DNA from: Plantibacter sp. Leaf314
GTDB lineage: Bacteria > Actinomycetota > Actinomycetes > Actinomycetales > Microbacteriaceae
Direction: 5' to 3'
DNA: 64,000 bases
Assembly (NCBI RefSeq): GCF_001423185.1
Contig: NZ_LMOB01000001.1
Coordinates: 2,401,889-2,465,888 of the forward strand
The position numbers and the translations under genes were made by a program. Below, piece by piece: positions 35,022-44,181 of this stretch. The notes under the pieces are model-generated. The model saw only the letters and a program-made list of their open reading frames with translations, was not told the DNA's origin and did not search any database. Position 1 is the stretch's first letter, and every line of letters starts with the position of its first letter.

Positions 35022-36344
35022 ATGCTCATGCACAAGCGACACGCCGCCCTTGCGATCGCGGGCGCTTCGGCCCTGCTGTTGAGCGGGTGTGCCGCCGGGT
35101 CGACGGAACGCACGACCGTGACGGTCCGGGTCTGGGACTCGGCCGTCGCCGACGCCTACGAGACCTCCTTCGCCGCGTTCGAGCGCGAGAACCCCGACAT
35201 CCGTGTCCGGGTGGACGTCGTGGAGTGGGCCGACTACTGGACGAAGCTCCGCACCGACGTCGCGGCCGACACCGCACCGGACGTCTTCTGGCTGAACAAC
35301 ACCTACCTCGCCGGATACGCCGACAGCGGCAGCCTCCTCGACGTCGGGCAGACCCTCGGCGACGACGCCTCGAAGGCCTGGGCGCCGAGCGTCGTCGATC
35401 AGTTCACCCGCGACGACAAGCTCTGGGCGGTGCCACAGCTGTCGGACGCCGGGATCGCGGTCTACTACAACGCCGACCTGCTCGACGCGGCCGGCGTGAA
35501 GCCCGAGGAGCTCACGAAGGCGACCTGGTCGCCCGACACGGCGAAGGACACGTTCCTGCCCTTGGCCAAGAAGCTGACGAAGGACGCGGCCGGTGTCTCG
35601 GCCGACCAGCCTGGCTTCAACCCGGCGGCTCCGGCCACCTACGGCACCGGCCTCGGCTACGACCTGCAGGCGGTGCTGCTGCCCTTCATTGGTTCGAACG
35701 GCGGCACGTACCAGGACGGTGACGACTTCGCCTTCAACGACCCGAAGACGAGTGAGTCCATCAGCTACCTCGTGAACGCGATCAACGGTGCCAAGGTCGC
35801 CCCGCCGGCCGCGTCGACGAACGCCGACGGCGATTTCGCGCGCGACGCCTTCATCCAGGGCAAGGTCGCGATGTTCCAGTCGGGGCTCTACAGCCTGAAG
35901 GCCGTCCACGACGGTGCCGACTTCCGCTGGGGCGTGGCCGAGCTCCCGTCCGGTCCCGCCGGTCGGGTGAGCGTGACGAACGGCATCGCGGCAGCGGGCA
36001 ACGCGGCGACGGAACACCGCGACCAGGTGAAGAAGGTGCTCGCCTGGCTCGGCAGCACCGAGGGCAACGCGCCCGTCGGTTCGTCCGGCGCGGCCGTCCC
36101 CGCGGTGACCGCCGCCCAGAAGCAGTACTTCTCGTACTGGAAGGGTGAGGACGTCGACGTGCAGCCCTTCTTCGACGTGATCGACGACGACGCGAAGACG
36201 ATCGCACCTCCGACGGGCGCCAGCTATGCCAAGGGCCTCGCGGCGTACGACCCGATCTTCAAGGAGATCTTCGCGGGCACGACGCCTGTGGCCGACGGAC
36301 TCAAGAAGGCGCAGGAGGCGGCCAACGCCGCCATGAACGACTGA
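35022..36344 (+). CDS. Orphan sugar-type ABC substrate-binding lipoprotein
   Basis: 440 residues, SBP_bac_1 family, typical of carbohydrate importers. Lipoprotein signal with LLLSGC (Cys23). Body features VTVRVWDSAVADAY, FERENPDIRVRVDVVEWADYWTKL and DVFWLNN are usual for sugar-binding members. No permease or ATPase gene of the matching type is beside it: the nearest transporter genes are peptide-type. It must work with distant components or with a shared MsiK-like ATPase, which is common in actinobacteria (inference). Confidence 0.88.
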   Translation: MLMHKRHAALAIAGASALLLSGCAAGSTERTTVTVRVWDSAVADAYETSFAAFERENPDIRVRVDVVEWADYWTKLRTDVAADTAPDVFWLNNTYLAGYADSGSLLDVGQTLGDDASKAWAPSVVDQFTRDDKLWAVPQLSDAGIAVYYNADLLDAAGVKPEELTKATWSPDTAKDTFLPLAKKLTKDAAGVSADQPGFNPAAPATYGTGLGYDLQAVLLPFIGSNGGTYQDGDDFAFNDPKTSESISYLVNAINGAKVAPPAASTNADGDFARDAFIQGKVAMFQSGLYSLKAVHDGADFRWGVAELPSGPAGRVSVTNGIAAAGNAATEHRDQVKKVLAWLGSTEGNAPVGSSGAAVPAVTAAQKQYFSYWKGEDVDVQPFFDVIDDDAKTIAPPTGASYAKGLAAYDPIFKEIFAGTTPVADGLKKAQEAANAAMND

Positions 36345-36361
36345 GCCTGCGTCCCGCAGGC
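36345..36361 (+). terminator. Short hairpin after the orphan binding protein
   Basis: GCCTGC, 5 nt, GCAGGC immediately after the stop codon. Weak; no T-tract. Confidence 0.35.
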
Positions 36362-36406
36362 GCGTGACGCCGCCCGCATCGCGGAGTGGTCACCGCGCTC
36401 GGGGCC

Positions 36407-37105
36407 TCACGCCCTTCCGGCGACCGGGTCGTCGTGCTGCGCGGCTCGGGCGTCTCCGGCGAGCCGCTCACTGACGCGCCCGTAGCCGGAGCCGATGTGG
36501 CGTTCGACGGTCTCGTCGATCTCGGCCGCCCGTCGTTCGAGGAGCAGGTCGAGGAGTTCGGTGTGCTCCTGCACGATGATGCTGTGGTAGTCGTCGACCT
36601 TGACGCGTCGCGTGAGGAGGAAGAGCGCGACCTGCCATTTGATGGCCTGCCAGGCGGTGTAGAGACGCGAATGGTCGGCGAGCAGGAACACCTGATCATG
36701 GAAGTCGATGTCGAGGCGGACGAGTTTGGCCTTCTGATCCGTCTCCACGGCGACGCGCATCTCTTCGATGATGGCGCGCATGGCGCTCACCTCGTCTTCG
36801 CCGGCTCGCTCGATCGCGCGTGACCAGGCGAGTCGTTCGAGCGCGGTCCGCAGTGTGGACAGCTCGAGGAAGTCCTGCGGTGACAGCGTGACGACGGACG
36901 CGCCCTTGTAGGGCAGCGACACGACGAGACCCTCCTGCTCGAGGTGGAGCAGCGCTTCTCGGACCGGCGCGCGACTGACACCGAGCGTGGTCGAGAGGTT
37001 CACCTCGCTGAGACGCTCCCCTTGGACGAGACGACCCTCCAGGATCGCCTCCCGAAGCTCGTTGACCGCGGCCCCTGTCAACCCGGTTCGTTCGAGAGTT
37101 TCCAT
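36407..37105 (-). CDS. GntR-family regulator, FCD (FadR) subfamily
   Basis: 232 residues. N-terminal winged helix (AVNELREAILEGRLVQGERLSEVNLSTTLGVSRAPVREALLHLEQEGLV) and an all-helical FCD effector domain with metal-ligand pattern (LDIDFHDQVFLLADH, VQEHTELLDLLLERR). FCD regulators sense small organic acids. It is divergent from the importer II / TldDE operon, with a shared palindrome over both promoters, so it very likely controls that operon and itself. The -10 box TAGGAT lies 6 nt before the ATG. Confidence 0.9.
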   Translation of the reverse strand: METLERTGLTGAAVNELREAILEGRLVQGERLSEVNLSTTLGVSRAPVREALLHLEQEGLVVSLPYKGASVVTLSPQDFLELSTLRTALERLAWSRAIERAGEDEVSAMRAIIEEMRVAVETDQKAKLVRLDIDFHDQVFLLADHSRLYTAWQAIKWQVALFLLTRRVKVDDYHSIIVQEHTELLDLLLERRAAEIDETVERHIGSGYGRVSERLAGDARAAQHDDPVAGRA

Positions 37106-37111
37106 GCCCGA

Positions 37112-37117
37112 ATCCTA
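37112..37117 (-). promoter_or_regulatory. -10 box (TAGGAT), leaderless start of GntR gene
   Basis: TAGGAT on the minus strand, 6 nt before the ATG at 37105. Confidence 0.55.
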
Positions 37118-37135
37118 GCTCAAGCCATTCCTTGT

Positions 37136-37150
37136 TGTCGATTGTCGACA
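37136..37150. promoter_or_regulatory. Probable GntR operator TGTCGA-TTG-TCGACA
   Basis: Perfect 6-bp palindrome arms with a 3-nt centre, the size and style of FCD-type GntR sites. It overlaps the -35 of the rightward operon and the -35 region of the leftward regulator gene. Confidence 0.6.
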
Positions 37151-37171
37151 GTGTGCAGTCTGTGATATTGT
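37142..37171 (+). promoter_or_regulatory. Promoter TTGTCG-N18-TATTGT of importer II operon
   Basis: -35 at 37142-37147 lies inside the palindrome; -10 at 37166-37171. It leaves a leader of about 70 nt with AGGAG before the GTG at 37249. Confidence 0.45.
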
Positions 37172-37248
37172 CCACCAACAGCACATGAACGTTCCGTCGG
37201 CGGCTCGCTTCCTCAGGAGGTCCGGCACAACCCTGACAGGAGTACTCA

Positions 37249-38874
37249 GTGAAGAAGACACTGCGAGGCGCGCTGCTCGGAGCAGCGCTCGCGGTCGCCC
37301 TGACCGCGTGCAGCGCTGGCGGTGCGGGCGGCGGGAGTACGTCCGCCGCAGGCGGCGACCCCAAGTACGGCGGCACGATCACGACCGCAGCCGCATCCGA
37401 TCCGGAGACCTTCGACCCGGCCGTCTGCACGGGCGCGACGTGCTGGAACATGATGCGGATGATGTTCGACCGCCTCTACGACTACGACCGCGACACCAGC
37501 GAGCTGAAGCTCCAGGCGGCCGAGTCCTTCCCGGAGGTGAGCGACGACGGCCTCACCTACACGATGAAGCTCAAGCAGGGGCTCACCTTCAGCAACGGTG
37601 ACCCGCTCACCGCGAAGGACGTCGCCTACTCCTACGCCCGCGTCCTCGATCCCGCCACGAAGGCGGGCCTCGCGGAGTTCTGGCGCGGCATCGCCGGTGC
37701 CGAGGAGTACGCCGCCAACCCGACCGGACTGCCGAGCGGCATCGAGGTCGTCGACGACCAGACCCTGAAGATCACGCTGGCGACGCCGAACTCCTCGTTC
37801 AAGTACATCCTCGCCATGCCCGCCGGCTCGATCATCCCCGAGGGCAGCGGCGGGACCGTCGCGACCGAGCCCGTCGGCTCCGGGCCGTTCACGCTCGACA
37901 CCTTCAGCGCGGGCAAGGAGATCACGCTCGACCGCAACCCGGACTACTGGGACTCGCCGCGTCCCTACGCCGACCACATCCGCATGATCCTCGGCGTCGA
38001 CCCCGACAACCAGGTCCTCATGCTCCAGAAGGGCGACATCGACCTGATGGGCAGCCCGATCCCGCCCGCGAAGTTCATCCAGGTGACCTCGGACCCGAAG
38101 CTCAAGGACCAGCTCGTCGAGATCGAGAAGCCGAGCACCTACTACCTCACGATGAACGTCAACACGCCTCCCTTCGACAACCCGAAGGTCCGTGAAGCGG
38201 TCTCCCTCGCCTTCGACCGGAAGGCGCTGCTCAAGCTCGTCAACGGGCAGGGCACCGCGGCGACCGAGTTCATCCCGCCGAAGGTCCTCGGCTACACGGG
38301 TGACGAGATGACCCACGAGCAGGACGTCGCGAAGGCCAAGAAGCTGCTCGCGGAGGCGGGCTTCGCCGACGGCATCTCGACCGACATGTACGCCTGGAAC
38401 GTCCCGCCCTTCTCGGCCCTCGCGCCGCAGATGCAGCAGGACCTCAAGGCCATCGGGATCGACGTGAACCTGCAGACGCTCGCCCCGAACACCTTCAGCG
38501 AATTGGCCGGAGCCGGCAAGGCCCCGCTCGCCCTGACCTTCTGGGTGGCCGACTACCCGGAGGGCTCGGACTTCCTGCAGGCACTCATGTCGTGTGCGTC
38601 GGCGGTCCCGCAGGGCCACAACTACGCGTACTACTGCAACCCGGAGATGGACGAGCTGGTCGCCCAGGCGCTCGCCGAGACCGATCCGGACGCGGCGACC
38701 GCGAAGTACGAGGAGGCGTCGAAGCTCATGCTCGCCGACAACCCGATCGTGCCGCTGTACTTCGGCACCAAGACCGAGCTCCACAGCACCGGCATCGAGG
38801 GGTACTTCCCGCAGCCGATCTGGGGTTGGGACATGGCCGAGTACTGGAAGTCGGACGGCACCGCCAAGCGGTAG
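37249..38874 (+). CDS. ABC importer II: peptide-type substrate-binding lipoprotein
   Basis: 541 residues, SBP_bac_5 family. GTG start with CAGGAG just upstream; lipobox LTAC with Cys21. GGTITTAAASDPETFDPAVCTGATCWNMM opens the mature binding domain. Compared with the other two binding proteins here it carries several extra cysteines (CTGATC, CASA, YYCN), possibly disulfides outside the cell. First gene of the importer II / TldDE operon; a hairpin separates it from the ATPases. Confidence 0.92.
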   Translation: MKKTLRGALLGAALAVALTACSAGGAGGGSTSAAGGDPKYGGTITTAAASDPETFDPAVCTGATCWNMMRMMFDRLYDYDRDTSELKLQAAESFPEVSDDGLTYTMKLKQGLTFSNGDPLTAKDVAYSYARVLDPATKAGLAEFWRGIAGAEEYAANPTGLPSGIEVVDDQTLKITLATPNSSFKYILAMPAGSIIPEGSGGTVATEPVGSGPFTLDTFSAGKEITLDRNPDYWDSPRPYADHIRMILGVDPDNQVLMLQKGDIDLMGSPIPPAKFIQVTSDPKLKDQLVEIEKPSTYYLTMNVNTPPFDNPKVREAVSLAFDRKALLKLVNGQGTAATEFIPPKVLGYTGDEMTHEQDVAKAKKLLAEAGFADGISTDMYAWNVPPFSALAPQMQQDLKAIGIDVNLQTLAPNTFSELAGAGKAPLALTFWVADYPEGSDFLQALMSCASAVPQGHNYAYYCNPEMDELVAQALAETDPDAATAKYEEASKLMLADNPIVPLYFGTKTELHSTGIEGYFPQPIWGWDMAEYWKSDGTAKR

Positions 38875-38947
38875 TCACCGGTCCAGCAGCACCTGGCGCA
38901 CCGGCGCGCCGACCCCATCACCGCACCACGGAACCACGGCACCCGAA

Positions 38948-38979
38948 CCGCGGGTGGTCCCTCGACGGACCACCCGCGG
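38948..38979 (+). terminator. Intercistronic hairpin after binding-protein gene
   Basis: Perfect 13-bp stem (38948-38960 with 38967-38979), 6-nt loop, in the 128-bp gap between the binding-protein and ATPase genes. Likely a partial terminator or RNA stabiliser that keeps the binding protein in excess. Confidence 0.65.
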
Positions 38980-39002
38980 CGCCCCCACCGAAAGGACGCG
39001 AC

Positions 39003-40016
39003 ATGAGTGCGCTGCTCGACGTCTCCAACCTCGTGGTCGACTTCCCGACCTCGTCGGGAGACCCGTTCCACGCCGTCGACGGCGTCTCGTTCCAGGTCTC
39101 GGCCGGTGAGCGGGTCGGCATCGTGGGGGAGTCGGGTTCCGGCAAGTCCCTGACCTCGCAGGCCATCATGCGGCTCGTGTCGGACCCGGGGGTCATCGCC
39201 GGCGGCTCGGTCCGGTTCGGCGGCGAGGACGTGCTCGGGTACTCGGATCGGGCGCTGCAGCAGTGGCGCGGCTCGCAGGTCGCCATGGTCTTCCAGGACC
39301 CCATGTCGAGCCTCAACCCGCTCATGCGGGTCGGTCGTCAGATCACCGAGTCGCTCGAGACGCACCTCGGTATGGGACGGGTCGCCGCCCGGGCACGTGC
39401 CGTCGACCTGTTGCGCCGCGTGGGCATCCCGGACGCCGAGGCCCGCATGAACGACTTCCCCGGCGCGTTCTCCGGCGGCATGCGGCAGCGCGTCTGCATC
39501 GCCATCGCCACGGCCTGTTCGCCGAAGCTGCTCATCGCCGACGAGCCGACCACCGCGCTCGACGTGACCGTGCAGGCCCAGGTGCTCGACCTGCTCGACG
39601 ACATGGTCTCGGAGCAGGACACGGGCGTCATCCTCATCAGCCACGACCTCGGCGTGATCTCGAGCTTCTGCGATCGCATCCTCGTGATGTACGCGGGCCG
39701 CATCGTCGAGGAGGGCACGGCCGAGCAGATCGTCGGCGATCCGCAGCACCCGTACACCCACGCACTCCTCGGCTCCATCCTCAAGCTCTCGGAGCCGATC
39801 CCGCCACGCCTCCGCACGATCTCCGGCGCCCCGCCCACCGCCGGCCGCCGCCCGCGAGGCTGCTCGTTCGCGCCGCGCTGCCCGGCCGCGATCGACACGT
39901 GCCTCACGAACGACCCGGCGCTCGTCCAAGCGCCACTCGGCGGAACCGGACAGCGGGTCGCGTGCGGGGTCGTCGCCCCCGAGGCGTTCGCCGTCGAGCA
40001 GGAGTCGGCCGCATGA
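39003..40016 (+). CDS. ABC importer II: ATPase (DppD type)
   Basis: 337 residues. Walker A GESGSGKS, signature FSGGMRQR, Walker B LIADEP then TTALD. Unlike importer I, the C-terminal oligopeptide-transporter extension is complete with GCSFAPRCPAAIDTC and a final Cys, a cysteine pattern linked to dipeptide/oligopeptide transporters. ATG at 39003 with GAAAGGA. The frame is open upstream through the hairpin but has no start support. Confidence 0.93.
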   Translation: MSALLDVSNLVVDFPTSSGDPFHAVDGVSFQVSAGERVGIVGESGSGKSLTSQAIMRLVSDPGVIAGGSVRFGGEDVLGYSDRALQQWRGSQVAMVFQDPMSSLNPLMRVGRQITESLETHLGMGRVAARARAVDLLRRVGIPDAEARMNDFPGAFSGGMRQRVCIAIATACSPKLLIADEPTTALDVTVQAQVLDLLDDMVSEQDTGVILISHDLGVISSFCDRILVMYAGRIVEEGTAEQIVGDPQHPYTHALLGSILKLSEPIPPRLRTISGAPPTAGRRPRGCSFAPRCPAAIDTCLTNDPALVQAPLGGTGQRVACGVVAPEAFAVEQESAA

Positions 40017-41080
40017 GCCGGCTGGACGGTTCGGACCTCGTCAACGGTCCGAGCAGCCGGTCGCGGACCGGTGAGGCGCTGCTCGAGGTGCAGGACCTCG
40101 AGGTCACCTTCCGACGCTCCGGTGGCATCGGTCGCCGTGCCACGCGCGTCCCCGCCGTTCAGGGTGTCAGCTTCCGGCTGCGAGCGGGCGAGACCCTCGG
40201 CATCGCGGGGGAGTCGGGCTCCGGAAAGAGCACCATCGCCAGGACGCTCATGGGCATCAACCAGGCGTCCGCCGGCAGCATGCGCCTGAACGGTGAGAAC
40301 GTCGGAGCGCTGCGCGGACGTCGGCTCGCCGAGTACCGGCGCACGATGCAGATGATCTTCCAGGACCCGTACGACTCGCTCGACCCGCGGATGAAGGTGG
40401 GGGAGACGCTGCTCGAGGCGATCTCGCTCCGGACCACGAAGGCGACCGATCCCAGACGGGCGGTCGAGGGCATCCTCGACCAGGTCGGCCTCTCCCGGAG
40501 CTTCGTCGAGCGGCGTCCACGCGAGCTGTCGGGCGGTCAGCGCCAGCGCGTGTCGATCGCGCGGGCACTCTGCGTCGACCCACGCCTCATCCTCTGCGAC
40601 GAGGCGGTCTCCGCCCTCGACGTCTCCGTCCGGGCCCAGGTGCTCAACCTGCTGAAGGACCTGCAGGAGGACCTCGGCCTCGCGTACCTGTTCATCTCCC
40701 ACGACCTGTCGACCCTGCGCTTCATGGCGGACCACGTCGGGATCATGTACCTCGGTCGCCTCGTCGAGATCGGGACGCGCGACGAGATCTTCGACAACCC
40801 GCAGCACCCGTACACCAAGGCGCTGCTGTCGGCCGTGCCGGAGCCGATCGTCCGCGACCGCTCGACGCGCCTCCCTCGGGTCCGCCTGACCGGCGAACCG
40901 CCGAGCGCCGCGAACCCGCCGAGCGGCTGCAGCTTCCACCCGCGGTGTCCGATGGCCCAGGAGGTCTGTCGCACGGTCGCCCCGCCGCTGCGGACGACGA
41001 GCTCGGGCCAGGACGCTGCCTGTCACTTCGCAGATCCGGTGCTGGTGCCGGAACCCGTCCGGATCGGAGCCGAGGCATGA
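40013..41080 (+). CDS. ABC importer II: ATPase (DppF type)
   Basis: 355 residues. Walker A GESGSGKST, Q-loop MIFQDPYDSLDPRMKV, signature LSGGQRQR, Walker B LILCDE then AVSALD, SHDLSTL. C-terminal extension with GCSFHPRCPMAQEVC is present. A 25-residue polar N-terminal tail is extra. 4-nt overlap with the upstream ATPase. Confidence 0.93.
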   Translation: MSRLDGSDLVNGPSSRSRTGEALLEVQDLEVTFRRSGGIGRRATRVPAVQGVSFRLRAGETLGIAGESGSGKSTIARTLMGINQASAGSMRLNGENVGALRGRRLAEYRRTMQMIFQDPYDSLDPRMKVGETLLEAISLRTTKATDPRRAVEGILDQVGLSRSFVERRPRELSGGQRQRVSIARALCVDPRLILCDEAVSALDVSVRAQVLNLLKDLQEDLGLAYLFISHDLSTLRFMADHVGIMYLGRLVEIGTRDEIFDNPQHPYTKALLSAVPEPIVRDRSTRLPRVRLTGEPPSAANPPSGCSFHPRCPMAQEVCRTVAPPLRTTSSGQDAACHFADPVLVPEPVRIGAEA

Positions 41081-42009
41081 GCGAAGCACTCCCGCCCGTG
41101 ATCGGCCAGGGCGTCGACCTGGCGGCCACCGACGACGACCGGCCCATGCGCGCCCGCGAGGTGCTGCGCAGTCTCCGACGCGACCCCGCGGCCCTCGTGT
41201 CGCTCGTCGTGCTCTTGCTCATCGCCTTGATCGCCGTGCTCGCGCCACTCATCACCCCGCACGACCCGCTCCAGACCTACAACGACATCGGGCTCGGCCC
41301 CCAGGGGCAGCCCCTCCCGCCCGGGACGCCCGGCTTCCTGCTCGGCACCGACGCCCTCGGCCGCGACGTCCTCTCACGACTCATCTCCGGGACGCAGGTC
41401 TCGCTCGTCATCGGCATCGTCGCCAACGGGCTCGCGACGATCGTCGGAGTGACGGTCGGTGTCATCGCGGGCTACTTCGGCGGCATCGTCGAGGCCGTCC
41501 TCATGCGGATCACCGACGTCGTCATCTCGTTCCCGATCCTGCTCCTCTGCACCGCGCTCATCGCGGTCACCACCCGGAGCACCACGAACGTCATCATCGT
41601 CATCGCCCTCATCTACTGGACGACGCTCGCCCGCATCATCCGCGGCATGGTCATCTCGCTGAAGCACCGCGAGTTCGTCGTCGCGACCCGCACGCTCGGC
41701 GTCAGTCACCTCCGGATCATGTGGAAGCACATCATCCCCCACCTGCTGCCGGCGATCATCGTGTACGCCACCCTCGGCGTCGCGTCCTCGATCCTCATCG
41801 AGAGCGCGCTGTCCTTCCTCGGCATCGGTGTCCCGATCCCGCAGGCCTCGTGGGGCCAGATGATCTCGGACGGCAGCACCTACTTCCAGATCGCACCCTG
41901 GATGCTCTTCATCCCCGGCATCTGCCTCATCGTCACGGTGATGGCGTTCAACCTGGTCGGCGACTGGCTGTCCGAGATGCTCGACTCCGCAGCACCGATG
42001 GCGAGGTAG
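41077..42009 (+). CDS. ABC importer II: permease (DppC type)
   Basis: 310 residues with six helices. FLLGTDALGRDVLSRLISGTQ is the DppC mark; EFVVATRTLGVSHLRIMWKHIIPHLLP is the EAA loop. 4-nt overlap with the ATPase gene. Gene order is unusual: ATPases come before permeases, and the DppC type precedes the DppB type. Confidence 0.92.
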   Translation: MSEALPPVIGQGVDLAATDDDRPMRAREVLRSLRRDPAALVSLVVLLLIALIAVLAPLITPHDPLQTYNDIGLGPQGQPLPPGTPGFLLGTDALGRDVLSRLISGTQVSLVIGIVANGLATIVGVTVGVIAGYFGGIVEAVLMRITDVVISFPILLLCTALIAVTTRSTTNVIIVIALIYWTTLARIIRGMVISLKHREFVVATRTLGVSHLRIMWKHIIPHLLPAIIVYATLGVASSILIESALSFLGIGVPIPQASWGQMISDGSTYFQIAPWMLFIPGICLIVTVMAFNLVGDWLSEMLDSAAPMAR

Positions 42010-42012
42010 ACC

Positions 42013-42948
42013 GTGTTCTGGTGGCTTGCACGACGACTCGGCCAGATGGCCCTCGTCCTCTTCGGGGTGGTCAGCCTCGCGTTCCTCCTCGTCTACGCCG
42101 TGCCCGCGGACCCCGCGGCCACGCTCGCCGGGCCGAACGCGAGCGCCGAGACGATCGCGTCCATCCGCGCACAGCTCGGCCTCGACGCCCCACTGTGGGA
42201 GCAGTACCTGGGATTCATCGGGCGGCTCCTGAGCGGCGACCTCGGCACCTCCTACGTCCTGCGGGAGACGAGCGTGTTCGAGCGGATCGTCTCCGCCCTG
42301 CCGACGACGGTGCTCGTGGCGATCGGCGGGCTCATCTGGCAGATCATCCTCGGCGTCCCGGCCGGCATCTACGCCGCCTACCGTCGCGGTGGTTGGGTCG
42401 ACCGCACGGTGACCTTCGTCTCGCTCATCGGGCTCTCGGCACCGTCCTTCTGGCTCGGCCTGCTCCTCATCTACTACTTCGCCTTCAGCTGGGGACTGTT
42501 CCCGCTCAACGGGCTCGGCGATCCGATCATCTGGTACCTCGTGCTCCCGACCTTCACCCTCGGCTCGGGCGGCGGCGCCTGGTACGCCCGCATGACGCGC
42601 ACCAACATGATCGAGACCCTCGACTCGCCGTTCGTCCGTATGGCCAGGGCGAAGGGCATGCCGGAGCGCACCATCCTCTGGCGCCACTGCTTCCGACACG
42701 TCGCCATCCCGCTCGTCACGATGATCGGGCTCGACTTCGGCTACTTCCTCGGCGGCGTCGTCATCGTCGAGACCGTCTTCGGGCTGAACGGCATCGGCCG
42801 GCTCGCCTTCGACGCGATCTCGAACCTCGACACCCCGATGATCGTCGGCACGGTGCTCTTCTCGGCCCTCTTCATCGTGGTCGTCAACTTCATCGTCGAC
42901 CTCCTCTACTCCGTCATCGACCCACGCGTCCGCCTGCAGCGCGCGTGA
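42013..42948 (+). CDS. ABC importer II: permease (DppB type)
   Basis: 311 residues, six helices, GTG start 3 bp after the DppC-type stop. EAA loop FVRMARAKGMPERTILWRHCFRHVAIPLV. Ends DLLYSVIDPRVRLQRA. Completes importer II. Confidence 0.92.
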   Translation: MFWWLARRLGQMALVLFGVVSLAFLLVYAVPADPAATLAGPNASAETIASIRAQLGLDAPLWEQYLGFIGRLLSGDLGTSYVLRETSVFERIVSALPTTVLVAIGGLIWQIILGVPAGIYAAYRRGGWVDRTVTFVSLIGLSAPSFWLGLLLIYYFAFSWGLFPLNGLGDPIIWYLVLPTFTLGSGGGAWYARMTRTNMIETLDSPFVRMARAKGMPERTILWRHCFRHVAIPLVTMIGLDFGYFLGGVVIVETVFGLNGIGRLAFDAISNLDTPMIVGTVLFSALFIVVVNFIVDLLYSVIDPRVRLQRA

Positions 42949-43020
42949 CCTGAACCTCCGACCGATCCCACCACCGTCCGCGCATCGCACGATGCCGGCA
43001 CCCGCAGAAGGAGAACCACC

Positions 43021-44181
43021 ATGTCCGATCGCAAGCTCCGAGTCGCCGTCGTCGGTGCCGGCCGCTGGGCCGTCCGCTCCCACATCCCCGGCTGGCAGCG
43101 CGACCCGCGCGTCGAGGTCGTCGCGCTGGCCGAGATCGACGAGGAGGCGCTCGCCTCGGCGGCCGCGGAGTTCGGCATCGAGCGCGCCGTCACCGACTAC
43201 CGCGAACTGATCGACGACCCCGACATCGACGTCATCGACGTCGCGACCGGCAACGCCATGCACTTCGAGATCTCGATGGCGGCCATCGCCGCGGGCAAGC
43301 ACGTGCTCTGCGAGAAGCCCGTCAACAGCGACTACACCGAGACCCGGCGTGCCGCGGCGCTCGCCGCCGAACGGGGCGTGAAGACGAAGCTCGGCTTCAC
43401 CTTCCGCTTCGCCCCGGCGATCCAGTACGCGAAGCACCTCATCGACCAGGGCTTCATCGGCGAGCCCTACATCTTCAACGGCTATGAGCAGAACAGCCAG
43501 TGGATCGACCCGAAGACGCCGCTCCGCCAGGTGGACCCGGACGCCGACCCCGACGTCATCGCAGTGTCCTCCATCGAGGGCTACGGTGCACCGATCATCG
43601 ACATCATGCACTGGTGGCTCGACGCCCCGATGACGAGTGTCGTCGGCACCATGCGCAACTTCGTCCCCGAGCGGATGGTGCGCGACACGGGCGCCATGCA
43701 GCGCATGAACATCGACGACGGCGACATGTGGATCGCCGAGTTCGAGCAGGGTCGTCTCGCATCGATCCAGTCGTCCTACGTCACCGTCGGCAACTTCCCC
43801 GGCATCGAGGCCCGCATCTACGGCTCGGAGGGTGCGATCATCGTCCGCCTGGTCGAGGAGGCGGGGATCTGCCAGACGATCAAGGTCGCGAAGAAGGACC
43901 AGGTCGAGTTCGAGGAGCTCGAGATCCCGCAGGAGTTCTTCCCCGAGGGCGGGGCGTCCACGGAGCCGTGGCCGTTCCTCTTCTACTCGAACCTCTGCAA
44001 GGACTTCGCCACCGAGATCCTGTCCGGCGAGGACTTCAACCAGGGCAACTTCGACCAGGGCGCGCTCGTCCAGGAGACGATCAACGCGTTCGAGCTGTCG
44101 TTCCGCACCCGCGCATGGTGCGACTTCCCGCTCGCGCTCGCCCCGTCGGACGCGAACGACACCGAGGCGGTCCGCGCGTGA
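43021..44181 (+). CDS. Gfo/Idh/MocA-family NAD(P)-dependent oxidoreductase
   Basis: 386 residues. N-terminal Rossmann fold (VAVVGAGRWAVRSHIPGW) and the family's CEKPVNSDY motif at about 98-106; the C-terminal half is the usual substrate domain, with DIMHWWLDAPM carrying the His that is often catalytic. Family members oxidise or reduce sugars, inositols and related polyols. Strong AAGGAG before the ATG. Its place between a peptide importer and TldDE suggests the imported substrate bears a sugar or hydroxylated group (inference). Confidence 0.9.
   Translation: MSDRKLRVAVVGAGRWAVRSHIPGWQRDPRVEVVALAEIDEEALASAAAEFGIERAVTDYRELIDDPDIDVIDVATGNAMHFEISMAAIAAGKHVLCEKPVNSDYTETRRAAALAAERGVKTKLGFTFRFAPAIQYAKHLIDQGFIGEPYIFNGYEQNSQWIDPKTPLRQVDPDADPDVIAVSSIEGYGAPIIDIMHWWLDAPMTSVVGTMRNFVPERMVRDTGAMQRMNIDDGDMWIAEFEQGRLASIQSSYVTVGNFPGIEARIYGSEGAIIVRLVEEAGICQTIKVAKKDQVEFEELEIPQEFFPEGGASTEPWPFLFYSNLCKDFATEILSGEDFNQGNFDQGALVQETINAFELSFRTRAWCDFPLALAPSDANDTEAVRA

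Noticed and set aside
41374..43611. Very long open frame on the minus strand opposite the importer II permeases and oxidoreductase
   Set aside because: Its product is Asp/Glu/Arg/Gly-rich low-complexity sequence, the expected mirror of high-GC codon bias. The plus strand carries clear conserved families here.
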